64,000 nt of DNA from Mauremys mutica. Lineage: Eukaryota; Chordata; Testudines; Geoemydidae. The number at the start of each line of letters is the position of its first letter. Position 1 is the first letter of the stretch. The notes below the pieces were generated by a model. The model saw only the letters and a program-made list of their open reading frames with translations. It was not told where the DNA came from and did not search any database. Made by a program: the position numbers and the translations under genes. Below, one piece after another: positions 21,168 through 31,817 of this stretch. The stretch is taken from NCBI RefSeq assembly GCF_020497125.1, contig NC_059072.1:73229697-73293696 (forward strand), given 5' to 3'.

Positions 21168-23104
21168 GTAAGTGCTTTAACCATGTTAACTTTTATTCTT
21201 AATATAACAGGAATCTTAACTGTGTGAAAAGGAGGTCTCTCTAGATATGGCGATAGAACAGAAATCATCCTTGGAGATCTCCACGAAGCTCTCCTTGCGT
21301 TAATCGAAAAGCATCAGCAGGAGGTTCCTGGGGAGAGCTGCCTTATTGGGTGCTCCGTGGTAGCACAGTTTTCCGCGCGAGGCTTTCATGAGGAACTCAG
21401 GGAGCACTGCCTCCCCGAGCACAGCTGCATCGGGCCCTGGTTCGTGCTAGCTTTCACGCAGCATGCGCTCTCTATCTCCTTCAGTGACCCTCCTCAGGGT
21501 GATCTCGCTCGGAGACTCCTGCATCTAATTAGGGTAATTACTGTAATTTTACGCCTGGTCCAAAGTATTTTTAATAAATCTACGGACAGACGGCATAGCA
21601 CAGACTCAGCACGCAGCTGCGTGACGAGCGTAACGGAAAGCCAAAGAATATAATGGACGCTCATGGAGGGAGGGGGGAATGAGGACGCAAGGTATCCCAC
21701 AGTTCCTGCTGTCTCCGAAAAGTATTTGCATTCTTGGATGAGCTCCAAATGCTTCTAGGGCCAAACACAGTGTCTGCGGTGGGTCAGGGCATAGTTCGGC
21801 AATTTGCGCACACACCCCACCCACCACCAGAAGTGAAAACAACCCTCTGTTGACTCTTTTACATGTCACCCTATCTTTACTGAATGCTGCAGATAGACGC
21901 GATGGTGCAGCACTCAACACCAACATCCTTGCTCCCCCCACGCTATGGATGCCTGATGATGACGATGGATTTCCATCTTTTTGTACCATCAGCCTATTGG
22001 CACATGGGGCAGTGCAAAAGGGCTGGTAACCATGCCGACTAGCATCAGTAAGGTCGATCAAGGGCGCCTGTCCCTAATTTTTGATGGCAGATGGTGCAAT
22101 ATGGCTGGTAACCGTCCTCATCATTGCAACAGGGGGCTGAGCTCCATCAGCCCCCACCCTTCATTGTAAATAAAAGATTCGATTGCCCCTGGACTAGCAG
22201 AGGGATGATGGGCTCCTTCATCCACACTCCTTAATGTCCTGCCTGGACTATCATTGCAGCTGGAGGCTTCCTTCCACTCATTTCTCACAAACAAGTCACT
22301 GTGTCTTATTCCTGCATTCTTTATTACTTCATCACACAAGGGGGGGGACAATGGTATGGTAGCCCAGGAAGGCTGGGGTAAGAACGGAATGAACAGGTGG
22401 TGTTGTTGCAGGAGCACCCCCTGTGAATAGCATACAACTCATAATATATGCAGGATCGGACACAGAGCAGCTGTGCTCTCTGGTTCTATGATACAGTGGT
22501 TCTCTAGTACACTTGCCCATAATCTAGGCAGGACTGATTCTATTTTTAGGTACCAAAAAGGAGGGATTGACTCAGGGAGTCATTCCCAATTTTTGCTTTT
22601 GCGCCCCTGGCTCCTCGGCCAGGGGCACTTATGACAGCCCCAAAATGGGGCAGTGCAAAAGGACAGGTAACCATGCCCATCTTATTACCATCTTATTACC
22701 AATTTATGGTATGGTTGATGGTACAATATGGCTGGTAACCATCTCTGCTGTCATGCAAAAGCAAAAGCATGCTGCTGTGTAGCGCTGCTTGCCCGCCTCT
22801 GTCAGCGGCATCTAGTACACATACGGTGACATACACAAAAGGCAAAACAGTGTCCATGGTTGCCACGCTATGGCGTATGCCAGGGCAATTCTGGGAAAAC
22901 GGGCTTGAAATGATTGTCTGCCGTTGCTTTCCCGGAGGAAGGAATGACTGGTGACATTTACCCAGAATCCACCGCGAAAATGATTTGTGCCCCAGCAGGC
23001 ACAGGGGTCTCAACCCAGAATTCACAGAGACAGCCTAGACTCAGTTAATTGTTCGCAAAAATGTATCTTTGCAAGGAATTCACTCCCTGTTTCCCATCTC
23101 ACAG
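21168..23104 (+). other. Harbinger copy 2 ORF1 intron
   Basis: GT at 21168-21169 and AG at 23103-23104, with TTTCCCATCTCACAG at the acceptor, bound an intron of about 1.9 kb. It holds two related blocks (about 22004-22120 and 22646-22745), each containing GGGGCAGTGCAAAAGG followed by GGTAACCATGCC and then ATATGGCTGGTAACC, an internal direct duplication not seen in copy 1. Confidence 0.65.
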
Positions 23105-23478
23105 CTTCCACTGTCTCCAGACCTGCCACAGCATCCCCCTCGCAGAGGCTGGCGAAGATTAGGCGGCGAAAGAAAAAGACAAGGGACAAGATGTTCGAGG
23201 AACGTATGGGCTGCTACCTAGCAGAGGCGGACCAGCAGAGCCAGTGGAGGGAGACCGTCTCTCTGTGCCAGCGCTCACACAGCGAACGGGAGGAGAGGTG
23301 GCGTGAGGAAGACAAGCAGGCGACTGAAACAATGCTTGGACTAGTGAGGGAGCACACGGACACGCTCAGGCGCCTTGTGGATGTTCTGCAGGACCGCAGG
23401 AGGACAGAGCCCCCCTGCAGTGTATCTGCAACCGCCCTCCCCCGCCACAAAGTCCCATACGCCCCTCACCGAAAATAA
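23105..23478 (+). pseudogene. Harbinger copy 2 ORF1 exon 2
   Basis: The frame reads ASPSQRLAKIRRRKKKTRDK, then a charged helical region (HSEREERWREEDKQATE) and RRLVDVLQDRR, ending at 23478. It is collinear with copy 1 exon 2 (8503-9047) but shorter at the C-terminus. The exon is open by itself; the gene is dead because exon 1 is broken. Confidence 0.75.
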
Positions 23479-24279
23479 TCAGGAGGAGGGGCGGCCGGGG
23501 ACGTGAATACTGTCACTGCACCACAGCACAGTGCTCAAGTACCCAAAAGCTCTCATACCCTACATTTGCCGAAGTCCTTCACTTCCAGACTCACAGTAGT
23601 CCCAATCCCAGTCCCATCCCCTAACTGTCTACTTAATTAATAAAAATGCTTTGCTGTTAATTACTGTTTCCGTTATGTTTTTTCAAAGGATACTGTGTTC
23701 GAATGGGGGGCGTGGGGAAGGGGGTGGTTAATTGCATAGGACAGTCACCTTTCCCAGGGTACAGACACGGGGGCAGGATCAGCAGCGGGTCACACACACG
23801 GTGCAGTCAGTAGGCAACCTGGTCGGTTTTTGGAGGTGGTTTCCAGGATCTGTGTGGGTGGGGGAGATGTGACTTTGCAGCGGGGGAGGGCGGTTACAGA
23901 TCTTATACAGCGGTCCTTGTCCTGGATCGCTGAGTCACGCAGCTGAGGAATCTGTATCCGTCCTCCTCCACCACAAGGTCACATATCCGCCCGCACACAG
24001 AATTCCATAAAGAGGGATGGCAGGCTCCGTTGAAAGAAGCATTCCGGCACTGCGGACCGCTCTAGGAGCAGGAGCCTGTCATTCCTTGAGTTTAGAGGCG
24101 GTCTTTACATCACCGCACACCCTACCCAGCACAGCCTGCGTCCCAGTTTCAACCCTTTCACGAACAGTCATGAATAAAGAAACCTTTGTTAAGTAATAAT
24201 GGGACATGTATTTTATTTTAACACGTGTGCTGGAAGTGGGGGTAACGGGGTGAACGGGGTATGTAACCGAAGAGGAGAG

Positions 24280-24800
24280 TCAACAGTAACTGGGTAAAGA
24301 AACAGGGGCAGGTTCAGCTTCTCTGTAAAGAAACTGAACAGTCACAGGTCTCGCTGCTCGCTGGTATTTGAAGAGTTCCTTGTCGCTGTCCCAGGCGCCT
24401 GTATAGGGCTTCATGAGCAAGTGCATTAGCAGGCAGGCTGGGTCCCCGAGGATGACTATAGGCATCTGCACATCCACAACAGTTATTTCGTGGTCCGGGA
24501 AGAAACTACCTTCCTGCAGGCGTCTGAGCAGCCCACAGTTCCTGAAAACACACGCATCATGAACCTTGCCCGGCACCCGACGTTGATGTTTGTAAAACGT
24601 CCCCTATGGTCCCCCAGTGCTTGCAGCACCATTGAAAAGTAGCCCAATTTCTCAGCAGCTGACTGTGGAAGACGTGGACAATAAAGTGCGAGGAGGAGAA
24701 AACGGCGATGATCGCAGCGGGCTCCGTGCTTGCAGTGCTGTGGCGTCCGCGCTGTCACTGACCAGAAAAGTGCACGAACAGATTGCCCGCAGGCGCTTTC
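24280..24800 (-). pseudogene. Harbinger copy 2 transposase remnant
   Basis: Only short collinear pieces of the copy 1 transposase remain: an N-terminal scrap, then YFSMVLQALGDHRGRFTN, PGKVHDACVF, VILGDPACLLM and KPYTGAWDSDKELF in two frames. The region carrying the first catalytic Asp and the part with the catalytic Glu are deleted. It cannot encode an active enzyme. Confidence 0.85.
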
Positions 24801-25113
24801 ACGGAGGGAGGGAGGGAGGTTGTGATTGACGGTTCAATGACGACACTTACCCAAAACCACCCTCGACACATTTTTTCCCCCAGCAGGCATTGGGGGCTCT
24901 ACCCAGCATTCCAATGGGCAGCGGGGAGTGCGGGAACTGTGGGATAGCTTCCCACAGTGCACCGCTTCCAAAGTCAACGCTGGCCCCGTGAATGTGGACT
25001 CAGAAATTCGAATTAGTGTATTTAGTATGGATACACAAATTCGACTTCATAAGGTCGAATCCACAAATTCGAACTAAGTTGATTCGAAATAGTCTTGTAG
25101 TGTAGACAAGGCC

Positions 25114-25500
25114 TAAGTATTAGTTATTTATATAGCTAAATCCATTCAATTAACTCCTAATCCAGTCTCCAAACAGAAAGGACAGGACTTCTGTGCAAAG
25201 AGTTGGAAGCTGTATTACTAGAACAGTTTAAAAATATCATTCTAATTGCATCTTGTGAAATATGTAGCCAGATTAAGTAATCTGCTCTAAGTATTTTTTA
25301 GAAAGAACTTCACTTTTAGTCCCAACTGTAAGAATTCAATGCAAGGTGTAATAGAAATAAAGTCACTTGCTCCTGCACTATTTCAAATTTAAAAAAAATT
25401 TTAAAAGGCACTGAAGAATATTTTACTTTGATATTTTTCAGCTCTCTTAACAGAAATCCCCCCAACCCCACATCTGCACTCTATGAAGAATTCCATTCCT
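25114..25500. other. No recognised features
   Basis: AT-rich spacer. Confidence 0.5.
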
Positions 25501-25504
25501 CTGG

Positions 25505-25605
25505 GTACGTAAATTAATAGATAAAACCAGAAGGAACCATCGTGATCATCTACTCTGACCTCCTGTATAACACAGACAACAGAACTTCCCTGAATTAATT
25601 CCTGT
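25505..25605 (-). mobile_element. CR1 LINE 3' end, antisense
   Basis: AACCAGAAGGAACCATCGTG, GATCATCTACTCTGACC and CTCCTGTATAACACAGACAA are the reverse complement of the well-known CR1 3' untranslated end. It is heavily 5'-truncated, as usual for CR1. Confidence 0.8.
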
Positions 25606-25774
25606 GAAGAAGAAGGAATGCTACTTCCTTATAAAAATGGAAAGTAGTTTTTATCAAAATATGTAAGTTCAATTGTCTGTTAGGTTATCCAAGACTAATA
25701 TTGAATATCCAAATACATAACTCAACATTTATGAAGAAAGGGAGGCTGAAGATGACAACTACAAATGTCCAGTT

Positions 25775-26035
25775 TCTGATTTACTACCAGCCACACCACA
25801 GACATCACTCAGCGGTGTGAAAAACCCTACACCTCTGAGCGATGTAGTTAAGGTGACCTAACCGCCAGTGTAGACAGTGCTAGGTCAAGAGAAGAATTCT
25901 TCCACTGATCTAGCTATGGCCTCTTGAAGGTAGCTTAATCACAGTGAGGGGAGAACCCCTCCCATCACTGCAATGAGTGCCTGCACTGAAGTGCTACAGT
26001 GGTGCTACTACAGCGTCTTAAGTATACACATAACC
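25775..26035. mobile_element. Old Harbinger-like MITE
   Basis: CCTCTGAGCGATGTAGTTA, CGCCAGTGTAGACAGTGC and an internal AGAAGAATTCTTC palindrome recall small Harbinger-like elements common in reptiles. The ends are not clear. Confidence 0.4.
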
Positions 26036-28699
26036 TCATTTTCCTTTCCTATCGTCTGGTGGGAGAAAAGGTGACCAGATAGCAAGTGTGAAAGGGAGTG
26101 GTAATAGGTAGCCATGTAAGAAAAAGCCCCAAATATCAGGACTATCCCTATAAAATCAGGACATCACCCTAGGTGGGAGAAAGGGTGTCAATAAGTATCA
26201 TAACAAGGCAAAATACTCCTCTGTTAACTATTAAGAAACTATTTTTAAGTCAATGGAAGTGTTTTTACTATCATTTATTAGTTGTACCAGTGGAAATATA
26301 TGTATATGTTGGGGGGAGGTTAAGATATGTATTTTTAAATAATGTGGGCCCAATTTACAATGGAGTTTTGACATGCCCCACACTTGCGTACACTTTGTAC
26401 TAAAAAAACCACAAGCATCACCATGGAAATTAAAAACTTTACATAAAAATCTACAAGAGTGATCCACTGTTTTGAAAAATGTTTTAGAGATGACAATAGC
26501 TATATAGAGAAAAAATAGCATCAAATAAAAACTTGAGCAGATTGTTTAGCATTTAAACTTGTAACAAATTTATTTAGAAAAAAAGCAAAGTGCTAAATGC
26601 CTTGTTGTACTTATACCTATCTATATTCATGCAACATATCTTTTATATAGCACTCAACACCTTTCTGCTTTTATGCATCATATAGGAAAGAATGCATGCA
26701 GACACTTCTGAATATGAATATCCAACCAAACTATAACAGATAGCCAGGGCTGCCATATATCTCACACAACACTCATGCCTTTGGCAGCCCTGTCATGCCT
26801 CCCCACAGCCCTTACTCAGATGTCATGCATTCGCAGGGCTGCTAATACTATTCTGCAGCACTCCTCAACATCACTGTGAGCTGTGTTGGTACCTGCTCTG
26901 CAGCTGCCAGACAGCCTCTCTGCCTCACCTCTCACAAAGCCCTGCTGCTGACTGAGGCAACCATGGCAGTGGCAATGGCAGGTCAAAACTAATAAAAAGG
27001 TGGGGAGGAGCACTGGCCCTAGCACACTTTTGTCCCAAGCAATCTATAGATGCGCGCGCACACACACACCAGACTGCCCAGACACATTACCCAAGCCACC
27101 ACTCACTCCAGCCCAACTCAAATTGCTGCAGGCACCCTCACCTCCTCATGCCCCAAATATCCCAGCCCCAAATGCCTCACCAGTCTCCTCCCAACCAGCC
27201 TCCAGCAAGAGCCCTTCTCCATCCAACATGCTACCAACCTCAGCAACTCCTGCCCACATCCCTCCTTAGAGAGGAGATCCCCAAGCATCCCAAGCATGTA
27301 CACAGAGGGCAACCCCTTCAGTATGTGGTTCAGGAGGCTTTCCCCTACTATTCAGGGTGCCAGGTGGGGTGAGGACAAAAGTTATTCTCTCCCACCTGCA
27401 TGGAGCCACCCTGAACTTTGTAGCTATGTATAGCCCCTTTGGCTCATTGAAGTTTATGCCAGACTAATGAGCTGGTGAACAGTGCATATTAGCCATTTTA
27501 CACAGGTATATTTGCAGCTGCCACAATAGTTTTCATTAACTTTAAATGACACTATCCCACACAACAGTAAGAGCTGCAGATCAAGCACATTAAAAAGCAC
27601 AGACTAAAACATGGTTTGGAGATTTTAGTTGTTTTATGTTACTTCCCATGCTTCACGAGGTCATGGGAAACAAAAGTTATCCACCTACACTTTTCCATTT
27701 GAAAGGAAAACATCTTTTAACTTAAAAAAAGGAGTACCATCCAGAGGCAAAAAAAGGACACACACAGTAAAGCCAAAAGTCCAAACATCAGTAATGTGGG
27801 TGGGTAAGTCAATACATTCAAGGATACTGTATGCCACAAACTTCACAACTGATTCTTAAGAAATGCTTACCAAATCTAATAATTACAAGGCTTCTTTACA
27901 GGGCACATCTGTGTACTTGAGTTATGGAAGGTTTTTTTAATTATATAACTAAAGTTTTAGAGATATTGCTAAGCCTAACAAGTGGGACACTCCCCCTCCC
28001 CCCAACTCTTCCTGTTGACAAAACCTTTGCTCTTTCCAAATGGAAATCAAATGTAGTGAAGAAAATGTTTTTTAGAATACCACATGTAAAACTTCATTGA
28101 TGAAGCAAGTTCCAGTTTGCTTTATACATGATCCTCAGTTATGGCAAAAAATAGATTTAGTAAGTTAAATCTAGAACATTAATGCTGCATTAAGCACACA
28201 GTGCAAAAGTTAAGGTTCTCTCAGCAACATTAATTTGCTCATACTATATGTACTGTAGATATTAAAGTATACATTTAGTAATTAGCTAAAGGGGAAATCC
28301 CTCCTATTATATAACACTTTACAGGATTATCTGTACCTCCCAGAACTGTTTTGTCAATCAAATTTAAAAAATTCAGGGCAACTTACTTGTATAAGATTGT
28401 GATTTATCAATATATTAATTACCCCATCTTGGTTGAAAGAAATGATATACTTAAAAAAAAACCCAACGTACAGTTAGTAGTACAAGAAATAGAAAGAACA
28501 GCCACTTTGCAAAACATAACAGAATTTTGTTTGTGTCATACAAACTACTGGATAATATTTACAACTATGGAACACTGAAAATCTGGAATTATGTCATTCA
28601 AACTAGCTGTAGGACTATCATGTGTCAGGAAATGAATTCCAGTTGTGCTTATCTGCATGTCGTCATATTTCCATATCTTAGGATTTAAAATATTTCAAA
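26036..28699. other. Long gene-free stretch
   Basis: Mostly AT-rich. Contains a CG/CA run (GCGCGCGCACACACACAC) near 27052-27071 and a C-rich segment at about 27080-27430 whose open frames are proline-rich and look like composition artefacts. No gene, RNA or clear element was found. Confidence 0.5.
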
Positions 28700-28739
28700 A
28701 TTTGAGTGTTTCTGTTCCTTTTCACCTTCCTTTGGAGGG

Positions 28740-29130
28740 TGAGGTATTTAAGTGTTTCCATCCGACTCCTGTCCTTTTCACGGTATGAGGGAGACCCTGG
28801 CACATATATACCCTGCAGTGCATCAGGTTGCAGCCTCTATGCACACCCTGCCCATTGCCCCATGAAGTCATGCGACCTCCTCATCAATCTCCTCTGGCGC
28901 TGGCCAAAGTGCCCATTTATGACCCCAGGAGGAGGAGGATGCTGGACCGGGAGGTGCTCTGCGACTGTGGGGGCTATTTCTGCTCCTCCCTTGGCTCACG
29001 TATCTGGGCAGATTCATTTGGGCCACATGAGCTGGCTCCCTTGACATATTTGAGGAGCAGTGGGTACTGTCTGAGGTTCTATCCTGGGTGTCCCCTTCTG
29101 GATTTGTTAATTTTGAACCTATGACCCTCA
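28740..29130 (+). other. Unidentified, possibly retroelement-derived segment
   Basis: An open frame at 28828-29124 and an overlapping one give peptides such as LAKVPIYDPRRRRMLDREV that look like the tail of a repeat-encoded protein, and the base composition is richer than the neighbours. I could not place it in a family. Confidence 0.3.
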
Positions 29131-29365
29131 TACCCATTCCCATTTTATCATTTGTTATCCTGCGCTTTCATTTGAACCTCTGGTGTAGTACAGTTTCTCT
29201 CAAATATGGCCACCGGTGCTTTTCTTGTGGCCATAGCCTAGAGGGGTGGGAGTAAACACTGCCCTGGGACCACCAGGATGGGTTTGGCCCTGGCCCCACT
29301 CTGGAGTCACAACGCTGGAGGAGCGGACAGGTAGTGCAAATTCACCACCTTCCCAGGAGCAGCAG

Positions 29366-29425
29366 GGCTCTGGCTTCGGCCACGGGGCAACGGGCTCCGG
29401 CCACGGGGCAACGGGCTCCGGCCAC
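29366..29425 (+). repeat. 21-bp tandem repeat
   Basis: Two perfect copies of a 21-base unit containing GCCACGGGGCAACGGGCTC (29378-29398 and 29399-29419), followed and preceded by partial copies. Confidence 0.85.
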
Positions 29426-29552
29426 CGGCACTGCCCCCCATCCGCAGTGCCTGACAGGCTCCATCCCCTGATCCATCCACCCTGGCCCTCACTGCCTCCC
29501 TACTCACCCTCCCTATCCAAGGCTTAATTTATCCCCCAGCATGCCAGGACTG

Positions 29553-29687
29553 AGTAAGTCTGGTGTGAAAAGTGATATTTGTATTTTTGTTAATATGACT
29601 TTTCACTGCCTCCCAACTAGCTAACAAGTCTGCTGCTGTGAAAAGTGATATTAACAAACATACAAATATCACAAAACCAGACTTACT
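29553..29687. repeat. Long imperfect hairpin
   Basis: The left arm AGTAAGTCTGG...GTGAAAAGTGATATTTGTA pairs with the right arm TACAAATATCAC...CCAGACTTACT; a second inner match GTTAATATGACTTTTCAC / GTGAAAAGTGATATTAAC flanks a loop of about 30 bases. It may be a small foldback element. Confidence 0.75.
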
Positions 29688-30059
29688 AGCTAGCAAGTCT
29701 AAAACAAAAATGCAACCAAAAAAGCACAACAAGACAAGAACATGCCATGTACCTTATCTGTGTTTCTATTCTGTTTAGGTCTAATAAGGAAGAGACACAA
29801 CTCTACATTATTTTTATTATTCAGTCTGCAAAATAACCCTTACATAAATAAATGACTGTGATTTGGACGTGTACATGTTCATATATCTTTTTTCTAAAGT
29901 TAATTAAGTATTTTAGGAAAAACTGTCAGAGTGACCACCAGCAAGAGCTGGTGGCCATACTCGGAGGCCACCAAAGATTGTGTTGAGAGAATCCCTAGTC
30001 TAGTAGCTCCTGCTCTTAGGTTCAGGGAGGACTTTCAGATGTGGGCAGACTACCACCCA

Positions 30060-30565
30060 CCCGTGGGCAGGGCCGCCCGGGGGGGGGGGGGGAAGGGGGC
30101 AATTTGCCCCGGGCCCCGGGCTCCGCAGGGGCCCCCAAGAGAACAGCAGAGGCTCCCGCCTCCACCCCTCTCCTGGAGCCTCAGCGCATTAAGTGGCATG
30201 TCTCCGCCGGGGCCCCTGAGCCCCACCCCACTCAGAGCCGCATGGTGAGGGGGCGGGGCTGGGAGCTCCGGGCTGAGCTCAGCTCCCTCCGCTCGGCGTG
30301 GCGCTCCCAGCCCCGCCCCCTCCCCACGCGGCTCTGAGCGGGACGGGGCTCAGGCCCCGCCGGCCGCACGCTGCGGCTGTTCCGGCGAGGCGCTGAGGCT
30401 CCGGGTGAGGAGGGAGCCGGGGGTAAGAGGCTGAGGCTGGGGCCGGGGGGGAAGCGGGACCCACCGCCGCCGCCGAAGCGCAGCCCGGTCTTCGGCGGCG
30501 GGGGCCCCTTCCGTTCCGGGACCCGCCGCCGAAGTGCCCCGAAGAAGGGCATCTCCTGGTCTGGA
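30060..30565. repeat. GC-rich interspersed repeat with inner hairpin
   Basis: An abrupt GC-rich island in AT-rich DNA. Arms 30206-30272 and 30302-30363 are inverted repeats (GGGGCGGGGCTGGGAGC against GCTCCCAGCCCCGCCCC). The start GGCAGGGCCGCCC and the low-complexity G run recall a reptile DNA-element family. The ORFs look compositional. Confidence 0.55.
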
Positions 30566-30675
30566 CACACCTTGCCTGTTTATCAAATTATACCTGGTAA
30601 AATTAAATTTGTAAAAGTTCTAAATTCTATTCTACCATTCTTGTAATATACAGTGGGTTTTATTAAGACTATATT

Positions 30676-31817
30676 AGGGCTGTCAATCGCGGTTAACTCA
30701 CGCAATTAACTCATAAAATTAATGGCACTGTTAAATAGAATACCAATTGAAATTTATTAAATATTTTGGATGTTTTTCTACATTTTCAAATATAATCAAT
30801 TTCAATTACAACAGAATACAAAGTGTACAGTGCTCACTTTGCACTGTAAAAATGATAAAAATACAAATATTTGTAAACAAAAGAAATTGAATTTTTCAAT
30901 TCACCTCATACAAGTACTGTAGTGCAATCTATCATGAAAGTGCAACTTACAAATGTAATTTTGGTTACATAACTGCACTCAAAAACAAAACAAAACTTTA
31001 CAGTCTACAAGTCCACTCAGTCCTGCTTCTTGTTCAGCCAATCACTAAGAGAAACAAGATTGTTTACATTTATGGGAGATAATGCTGCCCACTTCTTAAT
31101 TACAATGCACTGTTGTAGCTGGTGTAACAAGATATTTATGTGCCAGATGTGCTAAAGAGTCATATGCTTCAGGACATGCTTCCATGCTGACAATGGCCGT
31201 TTAAAAAAAAATAATGTGTTAATTAAATTTGTGACTGAACTCCTTGGGGGGTGAGGGGGAAAGAGAACTGTATGTCTCCTGCTCTGTTTTACACATATTC
31301 TGCCATATATTTCATGTTATAGCAGTCTCGGATGGACCCAGCATGTTGTTCATTTTAAGAACATTTTCACTGCATATTTAACAAAATGCAAAGAAGATAG
31401 TAATGTGAAATTTCTAAAGATAGATACAGCACTCAACCCAAGATTTAAGAATCTGAAGTGTCGTACAAAATCTGAGGGATGAGGTGTGGAATATGCTTTC
31501 AGAAGTCTTAAAAGAGCAACACTTTTGGTGGTTTGGGTTCTGTAGTTTTGTACATAATTCTACATCTGTAAATTCAACTTTCATGATAAAGAGTTTGGAT
31601 TACAGTGAATTGAAAAACAGTATTTCTTTTTATTTTTACAGTGCAAATAGTTACAATCAAAAATAAATATGAAGCAAGCACTGTCTACTTTGTATTCTGT
31701 GTTGTAATTGAAATCAATGTATTGGAAAATGTAGAAAACATTGAAAAATATTTAAATAAATGGTATTCTATTATTGTTTAATTGCACAGTTAGTCTTTTT
31801 AATTGCTTGACAGCCCT
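30676..31817. mobile_element. DNA transposon with about 250-bp inverted ends
   Basis: It starts AGGGCTGTCAA and ends TTGACAGCCCT. The two outer roughly 250 bases are inverted copies of each other (shared blocks include TCAATTACAACA, GAATACAAAGT and TTTTTCAATTCAC). A central part of about 600 bases is unique. No transposase frame remains and no clear target duplication was found, so the superfamily is unassigned. Confidence 0.75.

Larger units (their letters stand above)
20265..25113. mobile_element. PIF/Harbinger DNA transposon, copy 2
   Basis: The ends GGCCTGGTCTACACTA and TAGTGTAGACAAGGCC match copy 1 and are closer to perfect inverted repeats. The flanks are TCA and TAA, so the three-base duplication is imperfect. 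ORF1 exons 1 and 2 and a shortened transposase are present in the same layout as copy 1. Total length is 4849 bp. Confidence 0.9.

Noticed and set aside
27050..27433. Proline-rich plus-strand frame
   Set aside because: It begins in a microsatellite and reflects C-rich composition; overlapping frames are open too.
30232..30570. Minus-strand 112-codon frame in the GC island
   Set aside because: Lies in a GC-rich hairpin repeat; no domain.
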